Origin: Acestrorhynchus altus
Taxonomy: Eukaryota > Chordata > Actinopteri > Characiformes > Acestrorhynchidae
Reading direction: 5' to 3'
Assembly: GCA_034509495.1 (NCBI GenBank)
Contig: CM067512.1
Location: 5,932,459-5,996,458 of the forward strand
DNA: 64,000 bases
Each line of letters begins with the position of its first letter. Positions within the stretch are counted from its first letter, which is position 1. Positions 1 through 12,334 of the stretch are shown here, in pieces. Under the pieces are notes generated by a model. It had not been told where the DNA came from. It saw only the letters and a list, made by a program, of their open reading frames with translations, and searched no databases. The position numbers were made by a program, and so were the translations under genes.

Positions 1-1008
1 CCATAATAAGCAACATTGTACTTAATGCTCAAGCCTTTTCGCTATTGTGTTGATTTCTGCCTGCTTTTATTCCAGCAATTCCAAGTACCTGTGCAATAAC
101 AATCCAATTCAGCCCGCCGTGCATAACATCAATTACGCCAGGCCAGAACACCACTGCTTTCTGGAGTGCATGTGTATAAATGTCCTCAAAGAACAAACAA
201 ACAGGTGGCACGTGAGTGTGTGTGTGTGTGTTGCCCTCTGCTTACAATACAATTAAAGGCTCTGTTATTCTCGAGCAGCGAAAAGTATCGAGATAAATCT
301 ATTAGCTTTTGCCATTCATTTTGCATGTAATTGCCACATTAATAATGCTGCCGCTACCTCTGAAATGCAAATGTGGCCGCGGCGGCTTCCGACAAACATA
401 ACGAGTCGATAAACAAATAATGGTAAATGATCCGGGAGCAGGAGCAAGCGTGCAGAGCCATTATTGCTGGGTGGGAATTATCTGCTGGGCAGTTAACATC
501 TGACCCCACACACACAAAGGAGGATGCCAAGACCAGATCCACTCAGCTTAGCTCCCGGCCTAACCTCTGAACCGGCAAAGCTGCAGACTTAATGCAGGTC
601 GTAAAGTCATAACGACCGAGTAGCTGTCTTTCCAAGATTTATTACAATTACAGTCGCTATAAAGGTGCTTTATTGCCAACATCAAAAACGTGATAATGGG
701 CAATGATGCACACGAACCAACTCACCACGATTCTTTTATACTAACTTTGAAAAATCTAACTTACACTGCGGGACAACACTGTGCTCTGTTTATTAAGACT
801 GTCTAATGGACAGGCTAATGGACAGGCTAAGTGAGTCCTAATTTGTCTTCAAATTCTTCATTCATGTCTTAATTCCCTTAATTCCCATGTCTTTGCTGTC
901 ACACAAAACCCTGTATGTCCACGTCAGCCATTTTCAATTTTTGACTTAATATGAATCTGGCAGCAAGTTTAATTTTCTTCCATAAAATTGCACAATATAC
1001 AATATATC
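1..1008. other. Unique intronic DNA, no gene seen
   Basis: No repeat family or coding signal was recognised. The block is moderately AT-rich, has a short (TG)n at about 214-230, and contains homeodomain-like and SOX-like motifs (aacaat, taattg). Its lack of repeats is typical of conserved noncoding DNA, but conservation cannot be judged from one sequence. Only two small ORFs overlap it, and neither resembles a protein family. Confidence 0.5.
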
Positions 1009-1010
1009 TA

Positions 1011-1465
1011 CAGGGGTTGGACAATGAAACTGAAACACCTGGTTTTAGACCACAATAAGTGATTAGTATGGTGAACTAGGGCCTCTTTTGCAGCCAATAC
1101 AGCGTCAATTCATCTTGGGAAGGACATTTTTTGGATACATTCCGGGTTAACACCCCAACATCCCTTTCAGACAGCTTCCTCTTGCGTCCACAGTCAATCC
1201 AGTTGGATGTGGTTGGTCCTTCTTGGTGGTGCTGACATTACCCTGGATACCGTGGCTCTTGATACATCACAAAGACTTGCTGTCTTGGTCACAGATGCGC
1301 CAGCAAGACGTGCACCAACAATTTGTCCTCTTTTAAACTCTGGTATGTCCCCCATAATGTTGTGTTCATTGCAGTATTTTGAGCAAAACTCTGCTCTTAC
1401 CTGCTAATTGAACCTTCACACTCTGCTCTTATGACAGGTGTTTCAGTTTCATTGTCTAACCCCTG
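1011..1465 (-). mobile_element. Tc1-derived MITE, copy 1
   Basis: The ends are inverted repeats: CAGGGGTTGGACAATGAAAC at the left and its near-perfect complement at the right, flanked by TA at 1009-1010 and 1466-1467. The inner sequence, read on the minus strand, encodes the N-terminal helix-turn-helix part of a Tc1-like transposase (AGASVTKTASLC, then RVMSAP). It then jumps to the last codons of the transposase, so the DDE catalytic core is missing. This copy has a second deletion of roughly 60 bp in the leader near 1430. The open frame on the plus strand (MWLVLLGGADI...) is only the antisense shadow. Confidence 0.92.
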
Positions 1466-1486
1466 TATATATATATATATATATAT
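1466..1486. repeat. (TA)n microsatellite
   Basis: An uninterrupted TA run begins at the TA target duplication of the adjacent MITE, so the element either inserted into it or seeded it. Confidence 0.9.
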
Positions 1487-3014
1487 TCCTATTCCACTGA
1501 CTGACTGTTTGTTATTCCAGAAAGAAATGATATTCCTGAAAGTTTAAAGGGTTAATATCACAGGGACTTTTCATTTGAATCTAATCTCTAATCACTTGAG
1601 AGAAGTACAGTGGTTTCATGCAGCACATAAATCCTCTGTAGTCCATATACGAAGATGTAAGCAGTCCATTTTCAATGTATTGTTTTGTGACGTCGTCAAA
1701 AACCAAAACTTTTGCACATGCCTAGATACCGATGCAGCTGACATATATACGTCTGTCATTCCGCTTATAAATTCCCCTTATTAAAGTTATGAATGAGTGG
1801 TCTGTCCTGGGATACTTTTTAAAGGAGATATAATTTAGGTCAGCCTATTGGAACAGCCTATCAGGGGTGATTTGCATATGTCACTCTTAAAGTGACAGTA
1901 ACGAGGGTTTAAGGGGTAATTTTTCAAGAGGTTGACAACTAGTGCCAGTAACTCAAATCACACCAATACACTGAAAAACATGACCTAATTCAGTATTGTT
2001 TACTTTTTATTTCTTAAAAACACATCATTTAAGGGTCAGGATCAAAGTCAAGGTAGCGATAATGGTAGTGGTGTCAAACGTGTCTGAATGACGACCAGCG
2101 CTCTTGAGAAGTGAACACAGCATTGTGTACATTTATCTCGTTCAAACAGACATTAAAGCCAACAGTCTCTTGTTAAGTTCAGGGTTTGGCATGACCGTCA
2201 ATCTGATCTGACCATTCTGCCAGCAGGGTATCTCAGCAGCTATCTCTGCACTGGTACATCCACGGACGTGATGGCCCGCATGAAAACAAAAGGACATGCA
2301 GCCCTCCCCCTGCAACCACCATGCATTTGTTAGCTTCCTCACGCCATGGCTGACGTAAAGTAAACCCCCCCCCCTCCACCACCACCACCCCAGGCGGTTC
2401 TCAGAGCTTGGACGGGTACCCAGGTCACGATGGCTCTGGTCCAGTACTTTCACATCCAGCGACTCCAAGAGAAGGGGGTGAAGTCTCGGATGTAGGGAGG
2501 GGGGGAGGAAAGTGAGTGTTGGGGTGAAGTTCCCAGACACTAGGGCTCGAGAGACGCGAGAGAAAGCCCATCTGGATAGCACACAAAGGCCTCTTGTGTG
2601 AACTCCAACCGGTCGACCAGGGGCAGGAGAAATGCTGGAGCTGGGCCAAGCCCAAGTTTCTGCTGGCCAACTACAGTTAGGGAAAGGTGAGAGCTGCAGA
2701 AAAGGCCTGTGCAAGCATTAATTGCTGACATATTAAATAAAAATGAAAATCAAGACTTTTAAATTGCTTTTCTTAATGCAGAAGGGTTGGGCATTGGTGT
2801 GCCACTTGATGTAAGACAAAAGAAAGGCTAATTTAGCCTGAAGACAAAATGATACTTGTATTTTACTGGATTTAGGGATTTAGATAAATCTACCTAAATG
2901 AATAATGAAGGTATTTTTATAAAGCTGTAATGGAAGTCAATGATCTGTCCAGCTTTTGGTTTCATAAAACATCACATAATACTTCGACAGAAATGAAAGG
3001 TTCCTGATTGAATC
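1487..3014. other. Intronic DNA without recognised gene
   Basis: Includes an octamer-like ATTTGCAT at about 1870 and a C-rich run followed by CCA repeats at 2361-2391. A minus-strand open frame of 190 codons (2142-2714) has no family resemblance and is treated as chance. Confidence 0.5.
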
Positions 3015-3016
3015 TA

Positions 3017-3500
3017 CAAGGATTGGACAATGAAACTGAAACACCTGGTTTTAGACCACAACCATTGATTAGTATGGTGTACTAGGGCCTCCTTTTGCGG
3101 CCAATACAGCGTCAATTTGTCTTGGGAATGACATTTTTGTGGATACAATCCGGGTTAGCACCCCAACATCCCTTTCAGACAGCTTCCCCTTGCGTCCACA
3201 GTTAATCCTGTTGGATGTGGTTGGTCCTTCTTGGTGGTGCTGACATCACCCTGGATACTGTGGCTCTTGATACATCACAAAGACTTGCTGTCTTGGTCAC
3301 AGATGCGCCAACAAGTCATGCACCAACAATTGGTCCTCTTTTAAACTCTGGTGTGTCCCCCATAATGTTGTGTGCATTGCAATATTTTGAGCTAAACTGT
3401 GCTCTTACCTGCTGATTGAACCTTCACACTCTGCTCTTACTGGTGCAATTAATGAAGATTGGCCACCAGGCTGCTCCAATTTAGACATGAAACCTCCCAC
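3017..3500 (-). mobile_element. Tc1-derived MITE, copy 2, 3' terminal repeat lost
   Basis: The left end (caaggattggacaatgaaac) follows TA at 3015-3016. The interior matches copy 1, including the same core-deletion junction. It keeps the leader that copy 1 lost, but similarity stops at about 3500, just before the second terminal repeat, where unrelated sequence begins. The copy cannot be mobilised. Confidence 0.88.
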
Positions 3501-3670
3501 ATTAAAACCCACATTGAAACCCCATTGGCTCCTGGCACCATCTCTTTACATATTGGTAGAGACCCACCATCCGTGAATGTGTTTACATGCACTGACTTAT
3601 CTGCAAACCACAAAAATCTGCTTGTTTTTTGTTTGTTCTTTTAAGAAATCCAACGTTTATATACATTGGA

Positions 3671-3928
3671 ACCAGCCTTGTGACTGGAAGGTTGCTGGTT
3701 TGAATCCCCAATCTGGCAGGACATGGCTGAAGTGCCCTTGAGCAAGGCACTGAACACCCCAGCTGCTCCCCGGGCTCTAAAGATAGGACTGCCCACCGCT
3801 CCGGGCACGTGTGCTCACTGCCCCCTGGTGTGTGAATTCACTAGTGTGTGTATGGGTAAAATGCAGAGGTCTAATTCCTGTGTGTGCGCAACACAGTGGG
3901 TTTAAATCAGTATAATTACTATTTACCA
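3671..3928 (+). mobile_element. tRNA-derived SINE
   Basis: A pol III B box (ggtttgaatcc, 3697-3707) follows 'tgactggaaggttgct'. Next comes the teleost SINE body (ctgaagtgcccttgagcaag, then a 'gctccccgggc' segment and 'gggtaaaatgcagagg'). A second, shorter copy lies at 16651-16765. The A-box region is degraded. Confidence 0.8.
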
Positions 3929-4224
3929 TTAAGAAAATCGACATGAGTCAGTAACTGCTTTTCTGCTTCGCAACCAGCCAGTAAGCTCACAAAATACAAC
4001 ATGACATCGTCACACATGCTTGCTTACTTCCAGTCCCACATTTTCAAGCATGCCCAGACTCAGAATCTGAGGGAACTCTGGTAAAGGAGTACACGTGCAC
4101 TGAGAAATCCAATTACTGAGCTGAAATCCAGCGCAAAGAAATCGAAATATGCTGTTTACACGACCACGTGAACCATCAGTGTGTAGTTGTTTCCCCAGGT
4201 TGCCTTCTCTTGGGTAAGCAGTTG

Positions 4225-4242
4225 TATATATATATAATATAT

Positions 4243-4273
<31 letters not shown>

Positions 4274-4297
4274 ATATATAATATAATATAATATAAT
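4225..4297. repeat. (TA)n / (TATAA)n microsatellite
   Basis: Compound TA and ATATA repeat. A similar TAATA-type array occurs at 18728-18820. Confidence 0.92.
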
Positions 4298-6102
4298 GGC
4301 CGACTGCCTGGCTTCAGTGCTGAAGGCTGTAAGAGCAAGTTACCATGAATTACTATGAATTAAGAAATTGAGTTTGATCCCTTGGTTCTGAAGAACACAA
4401 TGCAAAACCTGTTGGATCAAAAAGTTGTTCTTGGTTAATGAAAAAAAAATAATAGTTGACACAAAATTTAAGTTGGCTAAACAAAGTATATGTGGTAAAG
4501 GCAAAGGGAAAATCATAGTACATGCTAATGTAGCTTTATTATTGTGGCTTTACTGAACAAGTTTGGTAATGTTAACAGTGTTGTTTGAACAAACATATCT
4601 GCCAGCTATACAAACTGTATTCACACTGTATTCCAAACTTTGAAGGATTTTCTAGGGTTGCATGATACTGAAATAGTTCTGAATCAGAAAATACTTGCTT
4701 AAAGGTCGCTTGATGTAAACAGAGCCTTGCTTTCAGTAAAGAACTGCTGAAGAAACATTGCTCTGCAGCGTACAGCCTGATTAATCTCATGAAAGGATTC
4801 AACTCTGGTAAGACTTTGCTTAATCCAGAGAGTGACCTCTAAATCTCTAAAGCCCAGAGGAACCCCAGTTATGGGTCAAGAAAGTGCCACAATGTGACAT
4901 CACTGCGATGTCCAACGTAATCAGCGAAGGCCTTGCAGCTTTAGGCCTCGAGCAGGCTGAGATATCGTTTATTGCCCATCACTTAATCATCTGACACCTT
5001 CAGCAAAGGCTCCTCCGCAAAATGAAGAGGCTCCTCAGCTGTCTTTCCTTCCTTCCAGTCAGCCGGAGATTGCCCACTTAAACTCACTTAAGTGCGGGAT
5101 CTTCACCGGTTCCTTCAGACACTCCACAAAGTCCGGTCAGGATAGGTAATCAACTCCTCAAAGCTACTTCAAGGCCTCGTGAAGCACGGAGGTATCTGGC
5201 AAGGTTGGAATGCATCCCCTCGGCCGTTTTTGCAATGCTAATGTGAAGCGGGGCAAAATGACCCGTGAAGAAAGCATCAGCCGGCCTCTCGTTTTCGCTG
5301 ACAAAACACAGTGCTGGGGTGTTGGTGAGCGCGGGTACGCGTGAATGCGTGCGCTCGTATCCGACTGAGCGCTTGTTTGTTTAGGCGGTACAGCGAGTGC
5401 GTAAAAGCGTTTTAATGGGGACGTTATTTGAAGAGAATCAGTGTGTTCCAGTACTGAGGGATGTGCCGGGTTAGGGCGCTCGGGTGCTACCACTCTGTAC
5501 GGCCTAACAGCCTCTCAATGGCTCTCTTTGTCTTCTCTCTCGACTGCCACTCCATTCCAGCGCCTGTCGAAGCGTTCACACCCCTGCCTCCTTCACAGGG
5601 GCCTCCGCGAAATAATTGGTTGAAAAACAAATTGCCGGTTTATTTGCAGGAATGAAAGCCTGGCATTTTATGAACTCTCCATATATATATTTTTTTTAAT
5701 ACTGACATAACCTTCTAGTGATCCCACCTGTAAGCGATTAAATCAGCGATAAGGATCTCTCTCCAGCGCCTGTCATGAACTAAAATATCCTGCCTGTAAA
5801 AATCGGGTTTCGCAAAAGAAATTGTATTTCTGTGGAAGATGTGAATCAACACACACACACCCCGTCTCCTGATGAGATGAGCTTTATGACGAAAGATTGA
5901 AACATCAGTTTCCACACTTATTTCCCATGTTCTCCTCAGCTGCAGCAGTTGAGCGAGACGCTGATGCGCCTTGCTTCATATTTCGCTTTTAAAGCGAAAT
6001 CACTTTCTGGCGATGAGACGAGCTCGTTGCTGGAGAATCTGGGGTTGTGGCTGGCAATATCCTGAGCTCAGCCTGCTTGGAGAATGATGGATAACAGTGG
6101 AT
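4298..6102. other. Unique intronic DNA; possible conserved block 4880-5650
   Basis: No repeat family recognised. The stretch from about 4880 to 5650 is richer in GC and contains short duplicated phrases (ggctcctcagc / ggctcctccgc, 5007-5041). Open frames here (up to 109 codons, minus strand) have no recognisable domain. Confidence 0.45.
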
Positions 6103-6107
6103 GCGTG

Positions 6108-6141
<34 letters not shown>
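6103..6141. repeat. (GT)n microsatellite
   Basis: GT run with one GC interruption. Confidence 0.93.
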
Positions 6142-7124
6142 CTCGTTCCAATGTGTGCAAAGCATTCAGCCTGCCTCTCCTTGACAAGACATTGGCTGTG
6201 TTTACAAAAGGCCTTGTGTTGGTCTGCCACGGGCTCTTGGGGTTTTTGCCCTCCGGCCCAAAGACCAACAACTGAAATGGTAATGAAGGTGCCAATACCC
6301 CGAGATCTCCATCAGAGAGGAATGAAACCTCACACTATTTCAATAGCGAAGCCCACATAGCAAACATTCTTCGCCGAAGGAAGAGAGCTGTTGGTGGACG
6401 AAGAAGGAGGAGGGGAGAAAAAAGGTGACTTGGCAGTGGTTCAATATTTCTGCCTTTGGCCGCTGGTCTCCAGATCACAGGATGGGGAGAGGAACAGAAA
6501 ACAGTGGCCTACACACAGTCATTAATGGTTCCAGATGAGGGATCGATGGAGGCTCAAATGAGCAAACCCTGAGCACACCTCATCGCAAATCAATAGAAAG
6601 CTAGTTACAGCCAGGCAGAGTCGGAAAGGATATGCGTGTTGTGAAATGCCTGTGAGGTAATCAAGAATTTCCTTTAATTGGTCTGTGTTCTGAAAGAATG
6701 GCTCTCTTCTCAAACGACTTCAACTTCTTCTTCCGACAGCAAGCAGGCGGTTCAGGGATGTCCACTTGGCTCTCGGAAATGAAACGGGAATTTTCCCCTC
6801 GTTTGAAACACACATTTCTGCGGTAAACATCAGTGTGCAAGTTAAATCCAAAAGTAGACGCTCTAATAAACATCAAACATCTCAGAAAAAGTTCACACTA
6901 TTAAACAACAGCTGGTCTCACTCTAGAGGCAGGAGACGGCTGTGTGAAAAAGATCTATCAGCTCATTCGTACACATTTCTGAGACTGAATTTCCAATGAA
7001 ATTCCCAGATCAGTCACATTAATATGGAATCTAGTCCTGAAACTAAATATCAGCTTATGGGTTTATATGATTTGCTTGATTATTGGCTGTTACTTTGATA
7101 CAGAGCACCTGCATTTGGACTGTC
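6142..7124. other. Unique intronic DNA, no gene seen
   Basis: Nothing recognised. Several overlapping open frames under 90 codons run in both directions with no family match and no splice-bounded structure. Confidence 0.45.
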
Positions 7125-7330
7125 GAGGGGGGCGGGTGCAATAATAATGTGCAATACCACCTCCTACTGGACTTTCCATATGCTCACTATATTATATATT
7201 AATCTGTATTTTTACATTATTTTATTGATATATTATTATTATTATCTTCTTCTCTGGCTGTACTGTATTGATGCTGCTGCTGGAATCTTAATTCCCCCCA
7301 AAGGTATCAATAAAGTTCTTTCCACCCGCC
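7125..7330 (+). mobile_element. Non-LTR retrotransposon 3' tail fragment
   Basis: Contains the teleost LINE 3' end signature: 'gctgctggaatcttaattcc' followed by 'aaaggtatcaataaagttct' and a short CTGT repeat tail. AT-rich sequence precedes it and no reverse-transcriptase coding part is present. Confidence 0.65.
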
Positions 7331-7384
7331 TGTCTGTCTGACGGACACCCTATACCCTAAAAACTGGGATTTCTATCTTTGAAA

Positions 7385-8170
7385 TAAAGTCAGTCAGACG
7401 TTTCCTGTAACTGTCTTCTAGTCTCTGACATTGACTAGAAGAAAGCTGTTCCCACTCCTCCACGCTGAACTCTTTCAGCCATACAAGGGTTGGTCAATGA
7501 AACTGTAACACCTGTCATTGTAGTGGGAGGTTTCTAGGCTAAACTGGAGCAGCCTGGTGGCCAATCTTCATTAATTGCACCAGTAAGAGCAGAGTTTGAA
7601 GGTTCAATTAGCAGGTAAGAGCACAGTTTTGCTCAAAATATTGCAATGAACACAACATTATGGGGGACAAACCAGAGTTCAAAAGAGGACAAATTGCTGG
7701 TGCATCTGTGACCAAGACAGCAAGTCTTTGTGATGTATCAAGAGCCACGGTATCCAGGGTAATGTCAGCACCACCAAGAAGGACCAACCACATCCAACAG
7801 GATTAACTGTGGACACAAGAGGAAGCTGTCTGAAAGGGATGTCCGGGTGCTAACCTGGGTGGATCCAAAATATGTCCTTCCCAAGATGAACTGACGCTGT
7901 ATTGGCTGCAAAAGGAGGCCCTAGTACACCATACTAATCAATGACTGTGGTCTAAAACCAGGTGTTTCAGTTTCATTGTCCAACCCCTGTATGATGTTTC
8001 AGCCTTTGTACAGATGGTCCATTTTCCTGAAGCCCCCTCTGACACAATAAAGAATTCACAGTGGTTTCTATGAGGCAAAGCAGCCCCAAACCATGGCACT
8101 TCCACCCCCATGCTTCACAGATGGTATGAGGTCTTTTCAAAACATCTTTTGTTGCTGCTCCCAAATTATA
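7385..8170. mobile_element. Old Tc1-like repeat split by MITE copy 3
   Basis: The left part (7385-7483, 'gctgttcccactcctccacg') and right part (7992-8170, 'ccccaaaccatggcacttcc') are both pieces of a dispersed fish repeat. The right part resembles the antisense of a Tc1 transposase region (KHGGGSVMVWG-like). Removing 7484-7989 and one TA joins them smoothly as '...cagccata|tgatgtttcag'. Heavily decayed. Confidence 0.55.
7484..7989 (+). mobile_element. Tc1-derived MITE, copy 3
   Basis: About 506 bp, flanked by TA at 7482-7483 and 7990-7991, with inverted ends (caagggttggtcaatgaaac; gtttcattgtccaacccctg). The transposase remnant reads in the plus direction (ASVTKTASLCDVSRATVSRV) and is fused to the C-terminal codons at about 7870. 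It lacks a 'gtgcacgtcttgct' segment present in copy 5. Confidence 0.92.
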
Positions 8171-8754
8171 TTATAAAGGCCTTTGACAACTAAATGGAGG
8201 AGGATACATGGCATTTTTGATTGAATATTGTAGCGGTTTTCAGGGTCAGCTCTGCATCGGCCATCAACTGGTGCTGCGTGGCTGCATTATCACAGGTTAA
8301 TTATCCGTAGGGCGCTTCATAACCTTCCATCTCTCCGCAATTTGGAATGAATGGCCATCAATAAGCGCACCTGTTGATAGAAAGTGACAGCCATGACAGC
8401 AGTCACTATAAAGCGTGGCTAAATCTGGACACTGCTCTCAAACACGCCTTCGCACCCCTCCAGAGACCAAATGTTGGACTGAATAAATTAAACTCAACCC
8501 ACTGACTCAGTTATTCTCAGTTATTCTCAGCCCCGCGCACACATACACACACATGCATAAAACATAAACCAGGGTGACGAAAAAGCTCCAGTGTATGTGA
8601 GAAGACAGACAAAAACAAGGCATTGTATGGGAATGAATAGGCAGACTTCTGCTCCTCATTTACTCTGTGGCTGTTGACTCAGCAAGTCGCTTGCGGTGGA
8701 GGCTAATTTGGGAATATTTGCCTTGAGGGTGAAAATGAGAAAAAAAACATTATA

Positions 8755-8755
<1 letters not shown>
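8171..8755. other. Unique intronic DNA, no gene seen
   Basis: Nothing recognised apart from a short 'cagttattct' duplication near 8509-8530. Confidence 0.45.
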
Positions 8756-8829
<74 letters not shown>

Positions 8830-8836
8830 ACACACA
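8756..8836. repeat. (CA)n microsatellite
   Basis: About 40 CA units, one of the longest in the window. Antisense translation gives the meaningless poly-Cys/Val frame seen here. Confidence 0.96.
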
Positions 8837-9944
8837 TAATCTCTTAGTGACCAGAGTGGTAGAGAAGTGTTGGACTGGCTCCAGAGCTGTGACCTTGGCT
8901 GGCTGAGAGGCCTTTATGAAAAAAGCCTCAGATGGCCTGAGAGCATGTCCACTAGGATTGCAAGGCAGTGGAGGGACGCAGACGAGGACCCCTGGAGCCA
9001 ACTCCAACTGAGAGGGAGCCAAGTTAACTCTGATACAGCAGCGCCGGCCGGCTTTGAAGGTGCCAGGCGGTCCGGCAACCAGCAAATTAGTCCCAAATAG
9101 CTGTTAACGGCACAGTTCCATTAAACAGGATTTAGTGGGATTAGCTAATAGCAGCCTTAGATGAGTAGAGGCTGGTGGTGGTGGTGGGAAGGGGGTTGGT
9201 ATGTGTGCCGAGGGGGGTCGGATGGTGAGGGAATAAGGAAGAAATGCACACTTCCTACGTCCCACTGTTGTCCTATAGGAGAAGTCTCCCGGTGACACCA
9301 TTAACGACCAATTTACAGAAATCTGTTAAACTGCTAAACACTCAGGATGAGTCACTTGCTCCGCAGGAATCATTCATGTGAGGCTGGTTTTCGAATAGTA
9401 CATATTTCTGGTTCCAATTTTGGGATCATCGCAGGATTTACACGGTGCCTCCCCCCTTCGCAGATCTTTCAAACGCCGTTACCTCTTCAGCACTAAGAAG
9501 CGAGCACAAAGCCCAAGTCTGGTGTCGACATCGTCACATCGCTACAGCTCAGCAAAGCTCTTTCCTCTCCAAATCCCTCTCACTTTTGACAGGACGTGGC
9601 ACGGCCTGCTGAATGGTGAGGGGTTCAAAGCCGAGCATGCGGCACGGAAAGGGTGACGCAAGTCCACAGCTGCTCTGTGGAATGCTACCACAGCACATTC
9701 CTGTGGAACGGAGTGAGCAAGGGCAGGGACAATAGCATACACATCATTCCTGCTTTGCAGGTTTGAACGGGCGGCGGGGGAAGGCATCGTTTCATACAAT
9801 TTTGATATGGCCGCTACGAAAGGAATGCAAATGTTCATGCTAATTAATGCAAAATATGCAAATTCGCCTTCGTCTTTGCTTCGGGAGAAGGAATGACATT
9901 ATTACTGCAGACAAATGTGCTTAACTACAAATTACAAACACTAA
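8837..9944. other. Unique intronic DNA, enhancer candidate at its right end
   Basis: No repeats recognised. The last 150 bases carry a dense POU/homeodomain motif cluster, described separately. Confidence 0.45.
9825..9863. promoter_or_regulatory. POU-octamer / homeodomain motif cluster
   Basis: Two perfect octamers (ATGCAAAT at 9825-9832 and 9856-9863) lie 31 bp apart and flank TAATTA and a third near-octamer (ATGCAAAA, 9847-9854). Such clusters are typical of neural enhancers bound by POU3/SOX/homeodomain factors. The function is inferred from motifs only. Confidence 0.4.
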
Positions 9945-10285
9945 ACTAATGATGCACGCTGTCACAAGTGCTCTGGCCCTTCGAGGCATGGACTCCACAA
10001 GACCTCGGAAGGTTTCCAGCGGTATCTGGCAGCAGATCTTTCAAGTCCTAGAAGTTGCAAATGGGATCTTCATGAGTCGGACACTGTTTTACAGGTTGTC
10101 GTTTCTTGGAGCACTTTTGGTAGGTGCTGCACATCTGGAACTGCCTACAAGACTCACCTGATGTTTTGAAGATGCTCTGACCCAGATGTTTAGCCATCAC
10201 AATTTGGGCCTTGTGGGTCAAAAAGGTCTCAGATTTGTATGCTTGCTCATTTGTCCTGCTTCCAAAACCCAGACTTGTAAGCAAA
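9945..10285 (-). mobile_element. Tc1-like transposon relic, internally deleted
   Basis: 'ggcatggactccacaagacc' and 'gatgctctgacccagatgtt' followed by 'agccatcacaatttgggcc' are hallmarks of a common fish Tc1-like element, transposase on the minus strand. The middle of the gene is missing. The relic at 54075-54335 belongs to the same family and orientation. Confidence 0.75.
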
Positions 10286-10837
10286 TTTGTGATACTGACT
10301 TTGTCGAGGCCTTCGTACCAAAAGGTCAGGGATGTTTTTCTCCTCCATGGCGGCTTGTTTTCAGACTCTCAGTGGATCTGATCTGTTCTTCTAAGGTTTT
10401 TGCACAGATTTGTAGAGCCATGTAGGTCAGCAGTACACTGCTTTTGTATATGGTCAACACCAAATACTAAAATATTCTGAATTCCACAGTAAGATTTCAC
10501 TGATACATCATTTTTAATGCACATGTAGAAGCATGTTCTCTGTACTGCTCTCCGACTTTCAGACCCCACTGAGTTCACATGAAAAATATCATGACTGCCC
10601 CAATTTCCCAAATCAAAACAACCCTAAAAACTCTCAGTATCGACTTCCGATGGCACTTTTTGGTCGATAGGAATGGTGACCCAGTTTACGAGGTGGTGAG
10701 AATGCACAAGGGTCAGAGTGTGCTCTTAAGTGGAACACTGTGATGGTGGGACAACTCATTTCAGAGGCTAAGAGGGAGAGCCTATGCCCAGATGAAGATA
10801 AATGATTTGTGGGGCTGATAAGACAAGAGAAAGAAAA

Positions 10838-10865
10838 TGAGAGTGAGAGAGGTAGAGAGAAAGAA

Positions 10866-10896
<31 letters not shown>
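10838..10896. repeat. (GA)n microsatellite
   Basis: Interrupted GA run inside a longer purine-only tract. Confidence 0.92.
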
Positions 10897-10898
<2 letters not shown>

Positions 10899-11078
10899 GA
10901 AGATAGAGGCTGGAAATGAGGAAGAGAGTGCGTCTTGTCTTGGGAGGACTATAATTAGCCTTCAAAGAAGAGGCACGGCTGCATCGTTCTGTGTCGGCCA
11001 CTCTGTGGGAAGCGGCGGTTCCAGGCCATCTTTCTTTGAAAGCCATGCTTCAAAGTTACAGTTTACCGACTCACACAG

Positions 11079-11080
<2 letters not shown>

Positions 11081-11114
<34 letters not shown>
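11081..11114. repeat. (AC)n microsatellite
   Basis: Seventeen uninterrupted AC units. Confidence 0.95.
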
Positions 11115-11117
<3 letters not shown>

Positions 11118-12334
11118 TACACACACTAGTGTTTGAGCACAGTTTATGACCAAATTAGCTTTGCGAGCAAACCAAAAGTGATGTTCCCTCTGGAGCCAGA
11201 AGACGGCTTAATCACAAATCTTGTTTCATGTCAGCGTCAATTATACTTCCTACTCTGACAGACAGAGAATATACATGGAGAGACATATGTTAGGAGGCGC
11301 TCGCGCAGTCTCCTAAATCTCCGTCGAGTCATGTGTGATCCATATGTGAGATGCTCTGCTCTCATCTATAAAAGCAGGGTGTTATAGGGTTGACATGCAA
11401 TGCTGTTACCATCTTTCAAAACACTAAACCACGTCCATCGGCCACGAATCACAGAACGTGACAAGGCCGCGGGAGCTTAGTGGACAAAACAATCAAGCCA
11501 CGGGCATCCAGAGGCGCTTGGAGTGACACATCATTGGCCAAAGACCTGAAATGTGCCACCACTTCAGGGTGAGAAGTTCTGCAGCCATCGACTGCCTGGG
11601 GAACGGAGAGAGAGGGGAGTCGAGGCCCTCCCAGTAAGCGAGAGCATTGATCCTGCATTCATAGCCCCCGAGCGACACCAGCCCTCCGTATCGACAGCGC
11701 TTTGACTACCCTTTCACATGCATTCTCTGGAAGGATCGCTCTTGTCACCTGCTAACAGCTGGCTGACGACAGATCAAAGAACAGGGAAGTGGTGGGGGTA
11801 GAGAGAGAGGAGCTGGAGAGGAGCCCCTGGAGCTCCGTACAGCTTAGTGGTCAAATGAAAGTGATGTATTTAGAGCGAAAGTGGGAAAAGTGTGTGAAAT
11901 TAGCCTTCCGCCATAATGTGAAAATGCTTCCCTACGCTCCTTCAAGCCTTCAACATTTTAGATTTATTTTTAAGTTTTAATTTTATGCTTCAGTGGTCTG
12001 AGTTGAACCACTTTTGAACTTTCCTGTATTTCTTATTTGCCGATTCCAACTCCTACTGAATCCCTTTGGAACTGGGATCACTTGACATCTAAACACGCTT
12101 GCAGGAGAACACTAACCTGCGGACTGACACCTGTGAAGGCCAGCATCACACCAGACGATGGGGGGGATGGAGGGGCCATCTAACCCACCAAGAGAACAAA
12201 TTCATCCAGGGCAGAAAGTCATGTCATACAGATTGTTTATAAAGATGATGTGATTCATCACTTCATTCATTTGTTCACCATCATATCTGATACTTCCAGG
12301 TCAGGATCTTAAAGGATTCAGCATCTACATGGAA

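Larger units (their letters stand above)
10286..12334. other. Intronic DNA with two microsatellites, no gene seen
   Basis: Contains a purine tract with (GA)n at 10838-10896 and a pure (AC)n at 11081-11114. The rest (10286-10780 and 11115-12334) has no recognised repeat or coding signal. Confidence 0.5.

Noticed and set aside
1207..1407. Recurring 60-66 codon frame MWLVLLGGADITLD... at 1207, 3215, 7608 and 40327
   Set aside because: It is the antisense of the Tc1 helix-turn-helix remnant inside the MITE copies; repetition reflects the transposon, not a protein family.
2142..2714. 190-codon minus-strand frame
   Set aside because: No recognisable domain, includes the C/CCA low-complexity run, and no splice-bounded structure; treated as chance.
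3697..3707. Functional tRNA gene at the B-box-like motif
   Set aside because: The surrounding sequence is a SINE body and no cloverleaf or A box of a real tRNA is present; same for 45830-45840.
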